From NCBI GenBank assembly GCA_027490995.1, contig JAIXWY010000001.1:1-50559 (forward strand): DNA of 50,559 bases, written 5' to 3'. Under the pieces are notes generated by a model. The model worked only from the letters and a program-made list of their open reading frames with translations, was not told where the DNA came from and searched no databases. Source of the stretch: Opitutaceae bacterium. GTDB taxonomy: Bacteria > Verrucomicrobiota > Verrucomicrobiia > Opitutales > Opitutaceae. The position numbers were made by a program, and so were the translations under genes. Of this stretch, positions 44,404 to 50,559 are shown piece by piece. Each line of letters opens with the position of its first letter. The stretch's first letter is position 1.

Positions 44404-45453
44404 GATCGGCCTACGCCTCGCCGACGGTTTAAAACAGCAGACCTCGGCACCCAACGGCTGGATCACCCAGCGCCTCCAGATGGGATCCGCGAGTGGCTTG
44501 GCCTCACGTCTCCATCGTTTCCGCCGCGCACGCGGCGACCGACCGGAGCTTTGTCCTATGTCCTGACATGACCCCTTAGGAGTGGCCCCCGCTCGCGATG
44601 CCGCCACGACATAGTTATCGATCACCGCTGCAGCGGTCGACGCGGCGGGCAATCCCGCCACTTCCTTCCAGAACCGATTAGTCAGCAGATCCCCGTACTC
44701 CTCTTGGAGAATGATCAACAGGCCCTGGATGATGTGGCCCGTCCCCTGCTGATTCTGGTTCATCGGGAAGTAGGCTCCGTTCTGAAATACCTCCTTATAG
44801 GTCGCGCCCGGATCCAACACGAAGTTTGTCGCGACCTGAGCGATTTCACTGTGGTTGTAAAAGGTCTCTGTCCATTGGTACGTCTGACTGGACACACCGG
44901 TCCGCGCCCACCACTTGAAGATAGAAGGGGCGTAGACGAAGCCACCAAACACTCGACTCGCGTCCTGCTGCCCGTCGTTTAACTCCGGCGAGTCGAGCTT
45001 GCCGCCGAAGAACCAGAAGTTTCGTCCAAACTCGTAGGCGTACAAAAAGTCGCTGTCGTAAGACGCAGAAACTACGTTGTTGTACCAGTCGCGGAATCTG
45101 CCCTCCCCGAATTCGACGCCGGTTGCGCCAACGTACCCAACGGCCGCGCCGCCGAGATTGCTGGTCTTCAGCACCGCCAACGTCGGTTTGGAGTTGAACG
45201 TCTTGTGCGGAGTCGGCTGTCGCCCGGTTGCCTCAACAAAGGCCTGCCAGAAGTAATCCATCTGGACCAGCATGCGCCGCAGAATCGCAGGGTCATAACT
45301 CGTGGAATCTACCAAGAGGGCCGTGCGTTCACCCTCATACGCATACAGGGTGAACGTCTCCCCGGTGCTTCCCACGTAGGTGACGGACGTTTGCGCGGGG
45401 GCGAGGCTAGCCCAGCAGAACAGCGCGAAAAAAAAGAGGGCGGAAAGTTTCAT
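44401..45453 (-). pseudogene. Secreted protein gene truncated by the REP/RAYT element
   Basis: 350 residues as read. The start at 45453 has a signal peptide (MKLSALFFFALFCWASLAPA) and AAGGA 8 bases upstream. The body (about 25-290) has YAYEFGRNFW and WTETFYNHSEIAQV and looks like a degenerate metalloprotease-type or other secreted enzyme; I do not recognise the family. From about residue 291 the frame enters the repeat at 44552-44578 (giving PKGSCQDIG) and continues antisense through the RAYT 3' duplicate to a stop at 44401. So the native C-terminus is lost and some 60 foreign residues are appended. Whether the product is made is unknown. Confidence 0.65.
44411..44578. repeat. Tandem duplicate of the RAYT 3' end
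   Basis: Bases 44411-44578 repeat 44236-44403 at an exact offset of 175 with no gaps and about 13 differences by eye. The copy contains the last part of the transposase coding sequence and the terminal repeat (44552-44578). It has no upstream gene part, so it is a decayed or partial copy. Confidence 0.8.
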
Positions 45454-45785
45454 GGCAGAAATCCTTGCGGGCGTGGTCGAGGCAATCACTAGGTAATTGC
45501 CGCGAAGATCAGCGTGGCCGCGTCCCACACGACGAGCAGGCGGTAACCACTTGCTCCTGCGGTGAGACCGATCGCTTCGGGCTTTCTGAAGCTGCGCCAT
45601 AGACCCGGATAAATCGGAGTCGGCTGGGCTAGGGACGGACCGCCCACAATCTGCAGGTGAGATAGATGCTTTTCTGAGAGGCACGAAGCTAGACCGAAAG
45701 AGAAGCAGGGCGACCCGACCAATTTGCCAATAAAGAGGCCCTCCCGTTTCGGGGAGGGCCTCTGAAGCGCTAGACGAGGATCGGA
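45454..45785. other. Intergenic stretch
   Basis: 332 bases upstream of the truncated secreted-protein gene and downstream of the RTX gene. It holds the terminator at 45734-45763 and probably the promoter for 45453. An open minus frame at 45489-45722 has no recognisable features and is not called. Confidence 0.4.
45734..45763 (-). terminator. Rho-independent terminator of the RTX gene
   Basis: Perfect 12-base stem AGAGGCCCTCCC with a 6-base loop. On the minus strand it ends in a short T-rich run (TTTATT), and it lies about 23 bases after the adhesin stop. Confidence 0.85.
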
Positions 45786-48700
45786 TTACCCACGACCGCC
45801 GAAGTTGGCGTTCACGCCAGCCGCCAGGCCAGCCAAGGTCGTCACGTTATCCATGGTCGCGATGTGCGTGACGCTTGCCCCGGTGTTGGAGTTCGTCGTG
45901 TGGATCACATGCACCTTACCGGTCGTCGAGTTGTGGTACACGATCACCATGGCCAGACCATCGGTCGTCACTTGGCCAGCGACCGCCGCGGCGGCCTCCG
46001 CATCGGTTGCGTACGAGACGGCGTTTAGGACGACGATCTCTTCCGAGCCGTTGGCATTCACGTTAGCCACCGCACCGCGGAAGACATCGGCGCCAGCGAG
46101 ACCGAGGTCCGACTGGTCGACTTGAAGAACGTCACCGCCTGCGCCGAGGGTCATATCCGTGATGGTATCCGTACCCGAAGTGCTGGTGAGCACGAAGGTA
46201 TCGCTGAGCAAACCGCCGGTGAGACGGTCTGAACCAGCGCCGCCCTCAATGCTATCGGTGCCGCCATCGCCATCGATGATATCATTACCCGCGCCACCGA
46301 TCAGGGTGTTTGCGCTACCACCGCCGGTGAGCGAGAAGTTCACGTCACCCGAGGCCACCGTCGCTGCCGAGATCACGTAGTCGGTGCCCTGACTAATGGT
46401 GCCGTTACCGTCGACATCGACGTAGAGCTTACCATCGGCAGAGGAGTAGAATCCATCGCCGCGAACGAGGCTGAGCGAAACCAGTCCGTCATTGAAGGAC
46501 GACACCGAGGCGAAGCCGCTCGCATCGAAGTTAAAGTCGCCCGACAGATTGACCTGGATCTTGTCCGTACCGCTAACGAAGTCCGTGATCGAGTCGAACG
46601 AAGCCCCGGTTGAGCCGGTTGCCGTCGTGAACACGAACGTGTCGGATCCCTCATCACCCGTCAGACGATCAACGCCTTCGCCGCCAGCGAGGGTATCGTT
46701 ACCCGCGCCACCGACGAGCGTATCGGTGCCATCACCGCCGTTGAGGTCATCGTCGCCTGCGCCACCATTCAGGGTATCGCTACCAGCGCCGCCGGTGAGG
46801 ACGTCGTTGCCAGCTTCACCCATCAGGTCGTCGTTACCGTCACCGCCACTCAGCTGGTCGTTGCCAGCGCCGCCGGTGAGGACGTCGTTGCCACCGTTAC
46901 CCGTGAGGATGTCGGCGCCACCGTTACCGGCGATCGTGTCTGCACCCGCACCACCGGTGACTTGATCCTCACCCGCACCACCGAGGACGTTGATCGCACG
47001 CGTGCCTGTGAAGTTAGCCGTCAGGATGAGGTTCTCTTCTTCGTTCAGGGTGTCGGCATTCTGTCCCACGCCACCGATTTCGCCATCAACACCGAAGTTG
47101 TCGATGATACCGGCGCGCAGGGCCGAGGCGTCGATCGTGATCGTGGACGCCGCCGTCACATTGGCATCAACCAACGTGAGCGTGTAGTCGTTGACCGTGG
47201 GAAGAGTATCGGGACCATTCGCAACAGCGATGGCCTCAGCTCCCGCAGCAACCGTGATCCGCTCGAATCCGGTGAAGTTGCCTCCTGTATTACCGGCACT
47301 GTAGTCCAGCGTGGTGGGCGCATTGGCACCGGCGAGCGTTAGCACGTCCGTACCGTCGCCACCCGCGAGGACGTCAGCAGTCGTCACGTTAGCTCCACCA
47401 ATGACCGTGTCATTACCGGCGCCAAGCGTTACGGAATCGACACCCGTGTTAAGGTTGACCGTATCGTTGCCGGCACCGGTGGTGATCGTTTCGTTGGAGC
47501 CCGCGGCGTCATTAACCGTCAGACCGTTGGAAACGTAGCCGCTCGCATTGAGCGTGTTCGTTCCGGCCAGATTGACGGTACGGATGCCTGCGGCCTCTGC
47601 ATGAACGCTGAGGACGAACGTGTTCGCAGCGACGGCAGTCGCCGTGAATGCTTCCACGTTGCGAATGTTCAAGAAGGCCGCGTCATTGACGTTACCGTTG
47701 TTCGCCAAACGAATCGTGTCGGTACCACTGCCACCGGAGTCTGCGATGGTATCAGCGGCATTCAACTCTGCGGAGCTACCGAAGCTATAGGTGTCAGCGC
47801 CTTCGCCGCCGTCCATGTTGTCAACGCCAAGCCCGCCGGTGATGGAGTCATTGCCTCCACCACCGATCAGGGTGTCGGCCAGGCTGCCACCGACGAGGGT
47901 GTCGTTCGCAGCACCGCCGGTCAGGTGTACCGTGAAGTTGGTCACGGTCTGCGCCGTGAACGTCAAGGTCTCCGGAGCCGAAGCGTTGGCGCTGCTATTC
48001 GCATCCGCCAGGAGCGCAGAAGCGTCAACCGTCAGAGTCTCCGCTGCGACCGTTGCGGAATCTGGATCGTCGCCATTCCTCACTTCGATGCTATAACTGT
48101 AGCCAGTATTTCCTGCAGCCGAACCTTGCGAACCCATCCTCAAGGTTTCGATGCCCGCCATGTTGAAGTCGACGGCCTGTGCGTATGATCCCGCTAGGGT
48201 CAGAGTATCCGAGCCCGCGCCACCACGAAGAGTGTCGGCGGATGTGGCGCTAGCGCCACCCGCGATCGTGTCGTCGCCTGCACCGCCATCCACGCTCTCG
48301 CCGTCTGATCCGAGCGTAATGGTGTCGTTGCCGGCGCCTCCGTCGATGGTGTTGGCTCCCGCACCACCAGAGATGGAATCGTTGCCGGATCCACCCGTGA
48401 TGTTGTCGCCACCGTCACCACCAGTGACCGTGATGCCATGAGTAACTCCGGTAAGAGTGACTGTGGAAGCATTTACCGCCTCCGAGAGGTCAATCGTCCG
48501 GACTCCCGAAATCGCCGCGTCCGATGCAAGCACGATCGTGGATGCACCCGCCCCGATTTGCTTCAGCGTCTCAACGCTAACAACCCTAGCGAGGGAGTCA
48601 GCGCCATTTGCACCAATGCTAATCCCGCCAGCAACTTCCAGGCGGTCGTTGCCGTCGCCACCGTCGATCGAGTCAACGGCAGCATCCGCTGTGTTATTTG

Positions 48701-50559
48701 TCGCAATCAGCTCGGCGGAACTGCCGAACTTGAAGACGTCAGCGCCTTCGCCGCCCAGCAGGGTATCAACACCGGCACCGCCAGTAATCGTGTCGTTGCC
48801 GGCGCGGCCCTCGATCGAGTCAGTGCCCGCGCCTCCAGTGATGGAGTCTCCGGCGGTACCACCAATCAAGGTGCCGCCATTAGCGCCGTTTTCGAGGATG
48901 GTTTTCTTGGTTAGCGCGCTTGCATCGGCGCTGCGGCTCACCGTCACCTCGTACTCGAGCGTCTGCGCATCGATGGAGGAGGTCAGTACGACGTTTGTCG
49001 CCCCAACTACGTCAACAGTAGGCGTGTTATTCGGATTCGCAGCGAAGTGTGCGTTGATGGTCTCAAGTGCCTCCGTACCTCCAACATTAGAGGCGGCATT
49101 CGACACCGTCACCATGATTTCGTCGGCATTATCTAGGCGCAGGTCGACGCTGTTTGAGCCAATGAGTGCGCTATTGGTATACTTCACTTCAAGGTCCTGA
49201 GATGTCAGAACCGCCTCGATGTTGGCTAGAGAGCCTACGTTCGTAAACGTGACCGGCGACGCGGACTCCAAGGAACGAACGGTCGTTACGCCGGTAGCAT
49301 TTACCAGATCGACCGTCGCGGTGTCGGCAGCGCCAACTGTACTGGCGTTGCTGATTTCCACAGTCTCGATGCTGGTCAGAGTCGGCCGAACATTGATACC
49401 ACCTGTTTTGTTCAGGATCGCCGTTACAGTGTCGCTGCCCGCCGTGCCGCCACTCAGGACGTCTGCCGTGTTTAGGCTATTGACTGTCGTGCGACCATTG
49501 AAGGTGTCATTGCCGACGCCCAGGGTGAAGTTAGCGCCAGTATCGGCACCGGCGGTCAGTTCGCGATTCAGGTCGCCGGTGACAGAGGTGTCGTTTACGG
49601 TCAACGAACCGCCGCGGACCACCGTATTACCCCCGTATGAGAAGTTGACCGAGAAGCTCTCGGCTCCAGCTTCTGTCAGCGCATCGCCGGTGACGCCGAT
49701 CGTGATCGTCGCTTGACCGGCCGCATTGAAGGTCGCTTGGCCAGTCAGACCAGCATCGAAGTCCGCCGATGAGGCGTTCGTCGGGACAATGGTGTAGTTG
49801 ATGACCTCTCCGAGCGTACGTGCGGTATTGGTGATCGTATACGTCACCGAAGCACCCTCATTCACGCTCGTAACCGACGAGGCAGCAATCGTGTAGCTCG
49901 CTGCCGTCGTGAGATTGAAAGCTGCCGCAGACGTGGAAACAGTTCCATCATTCGCCGTTACCACAACCGAAGCCGTACCCGACTCCACCGTCGCGAGATC
50001 TGGCGTGCCAGAGATTACGCCTGTGGCGGCGTTGATCGAAAGGCCAACCGGGAGACCCGTAGCAGAGTACGTGAGTACGGAGCCGGCATCGACATCGCTG
50101 AACGATGCGGCGGCGTTGAACGAGAACGCCTGATCCTGGCGCGCGGACTGCGCGGCGATGGTCGCAGCCACTGGGGCATCATTGACCGGGGAGACGGTGA
50201 CACTCACCGTCTGCTGGGTGGTCAGGTTGCCATCCGACACGGTCACCGTGAAGGAGTCATTGCCGTTAGCATTCGCGTTCGGCGTGTAAGTGATCGCGCC
50301 ATTCGCGCCCACTGTGACCGCGCCCTTCGTAGCGCCTGCGGCCGTGTAGGTCAGCGTGTCGCCGTCCACGTCAGCACCCGTTACCGTAAAGGTATTCGCG
50401 GTGTCTTCCGCCGTGGTGATCGCCTGCGTGGCCGCAACCGTCGGAGCATCGTTGACCGGGGTGATGGTGACGTTGACCGTTTGCTGGGCCGTAAGGCTAC
50501 CGTCGGAGACGGTCACCGTGAAGGAATCATTGCCATTCGCGTTCGCGTTCGGCGTGTAG
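45786..50559 (-). CDS. Giant RTX/cadherin-like secreted adhesin (3' part; runs off the right edge)
   Basis: At least 1,590 residues, open to base 50559, so the start lies outside. The visible N-terminal part has tandem Ig/cadherin-like modules (PNANANGNDSFTVTVSDG appears twice, about 100 residues apart, with PVNDAP linkers), then a putative-Ig domain and a Calx-beta-like domain. The rest is several RTX blocks of the GGxGxDxxx type (for example GGAGNDTLAGGEGVDRLTG), which bind calcium and fold after export, separated by beta-rich regions. The C-terminal 150 residues lack RTX repeats and would hold a type I secretion signal. It is expected to be a cell-surface or extracellular adhesin. A terminator follows at 45734. 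Confidence 0.88.
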   Translation of the reverse strand, partial: YTPNANANGNDSFTVTVSDGSLTAQQTVNVTITPVNDAPTVAATQAITTAEDTANTFTVTGADVDGDTLTYTAAGATKGAVTVGANGAITYTPNANANGNDSFTVTVSDGNLTTQQTVSVTVSPVNDAPVAATIAAQSARQDQAFSFNAAASFSDVDAGSVLTYSATGLPVGLSINAATGVISGTPDLATVESGTASVVVTANDGTVSTSAAAFNLTTAASYTIAASSVTSVNEGASVTYTITNTARTLGEVINYTIVPTNASSADFDAGLTGQATFNAAGQATITIGVTGDALTEAGAESFSVNFSYGGNTVVRGGSLTVNDTSVTGDLNRELTAGADTGANFTLGVGNDTFNGRTTVNSLNTADVLSGGTAGSDTVTAILNKTGGINVRPTLTSIETVEISNASTVGAADTATVDLVNATGVTTVRSLESASPVTFTNVGSLANIEAVLTSQDLEVKYTNSALIGSNSVDLRLDNADEIMVTVSNAASNVGGTEALETINAHFAANPNNTPTVDVVGATNVVLTSSIDAQTLEYEVTVSRSADASALTKKTILENGANGGTLIGGTAGDSITGGAGTDSIEGRAGNDTITGGAGVDTLLGGEGADVFKFGSSAELIATNNTADAAVDSIDGGDGNDRLEVAGGISIGANGADSLARVVSVETLKQIGAGASTIVLASDAAISGVRTIDLSEAVNASTVTLTGVTHGITVTGGDGGDNITGGSGNDSISGGAGANTIDGGAGNDTITLGSDGESVDGGAGDDTIAGGASATSADTLRGGAGSDTLTLAGSYAQAVDFNMAGIETLRMGSQGSAAGNTGYSYSIEVRNGDDPDSATVAAETLTVDASALLADANSSANASAPETLTFTAQTVTNFTVHLTGGAANDTLVGGSLADTLIGGGGNDSITGGLGVDNMDGGEGADTYSFGSSAELNAADTIADSGGSGTDTIRLANNGNVNDAAFLNIRNVEAFTATAVAANTFVLSVHAEAAGIRTVNLAGTNTLNASGYVSNGLTVNDAAGSNETITTGAGNDTVNLNTGVDSVTLGAGNDTVIGGANVTTADVLAGGDGTDVLTLAGANAPTTLDYSAGNTGGNFTGFERITVAAGAEAIAVANGPDTLPTVNDYTLTLVDANVTAASTITIDASALRAGIIDNFGVDGEIGGVGQNADTLNEEENLILTANFTGTRAINVLGGAGEDQVTGGAGADTIAGNGGADILTGNGGNDVLTGGAGNDQLSGGDGNDDLMGEAGNDVLTGGAGSDTLNGGAGDDDLNGGDGTDTLVGGAGNDTLAGGEGVDRLTGDEGSDTFVFTTATGSTGASFDSITDFVSGTDKIQVNLSGDFNFDASGFASVSSFNDGLVSLSLVRGDGFYSSADGKLYVDVDGNGTISQGTDYVISAATVASGDVNFSLTGGGSANTLIGGAGNDIIDGDGGTDSIEGGAGSDRLTGGLLSDTFVLTSTSGTDTITDMTLGAGGDVLQVDQSDLGLAGADVFRGAVANVNANGSEEIVVLNAVSYATDAEAAAAVAGQVTTDGLAMVIVYHNSTTGKVHVIHTTNSNTGASVTHIATMDNVTTLAGLAAGVNANFGGRG
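46639..46983 (-). repeat. Main RTX nonapeptide block
   Basis: About 12 consecutive nonapeptides of the GGxGxDxLx type, the densest calcium-binding block of the adhesin. Smaller blocks lie near 46200-46320, 47770-47920, 48200-48440 and 48720-48880. Confidence 0.8.

Noticed and set aside
45489..45722. 77-residue minus open frame between the RTX and truncated genes
   Set aside because: No recognisable motif, no ribosome site and no partner; left as intergenic.
46100..48900. Short spaced repeats resembling a CRISPR array
   Set aside because: They are in-frame RTX nonapeptide codons in a long open frame; spacing and sequence vary by codon, with no fixed repeat length.

Overview
The window reads as a high-GC chromosome segment from a Verrucomicrobiota bacterium, probably Opitutales/Opitutaceae-like; Planctomycetota is the main alternative. 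The basis is gene content: a PSC1-DUF1549-DUF1553 protein paired with a DUF1501 protein, a secreted DUF1080 protein, several Tat-exported or cytosolic Gfo/Idh/MocA oxidoreductases, and C-terminal modules of a type I associate with Opitutaceae secreted proteins. Few starts carry a clear Shine-Dalgarno sequence. No rRNA, tRNA or CRISPR array was recognised. Region 1 (1-11412): a repeat cluster, then exported proteins for polymer or glycoside processing. These are a Gfo/Idh/MocA lipoprotein, a redoxin/cytochrome c/PHM-like copper protein, a DUF1080 protein, and the divergent DUF1549/DUF1553-DUF1501 pair. Region 2 (11549-22978): sugar and hydroxyacid catabolism. A short plus-strand pair (SDR, Gfo/Idh) converges on a four-gene minus operon (beta-propeller glycosidase-like protein, Ldh-family dehydrogenase, Gfo/Idh, LhgO-like oxidase). 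Divergent from that operon is a plus-strand set of HpcH/HpaI aldolase, aldo/keto reductase, MDR dehydrogenase and MFS transporter. Region 3 (23048-29266): a threonine-synthase-like PLP enzyme overlapping a mutarotase-like protein, an AstE/AspA-like deacylase starting on the same CATG as that protein, an SDR, a DHDPS-family lyase, and a GntR-type regulator divergent from the lyase. Region 4 (30273-39422) is the most interesting part: a tightly packed plus-strand corrinoid/tetrahydrofolate C1-transfer operon, divergent from an AraC regulator. Its genes encode a UroD-family methyltransferase, a corrinoid protein with DxHxxG, a fused MetF-MetV methylene-THF reductase, a methyl-THF:corrinoid methyltransferase, an amidohydrolase, a RACo-like ferredoxin/ASKHA corrinoid activator, a small MetH-activation-domain-like protein, a possible NifU-like cysteine protein and an unknown 114-residue protein. 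Read together this is a self-contained demethylation pathway: methyl donor to corrinoid, to THF, then toward methylene-THF, with its own cobalt-reactivation proteins. The substrate is unknown; the amidohydrolase and the zinc-ligand-less UroD protein are the best clues. No CODH/ACS, formate-THF ligase or FolD lies in the window. Region 5 (39433-45785): housekeeping gnd, a small membrane protein and a lipase-like hydrolase, interrupted by REP-like repeats and a REP-associated tyrosine transposase (RAYT). One RAYT-linked copy has been tandemly duplicated and replaces the 3' end of a secreted-protein gene. Region 6 (45786-50559): the C-terminal 1,590 or so residues of a giant secreted RTX/cadherin-like adhesin that runs off the right edge.
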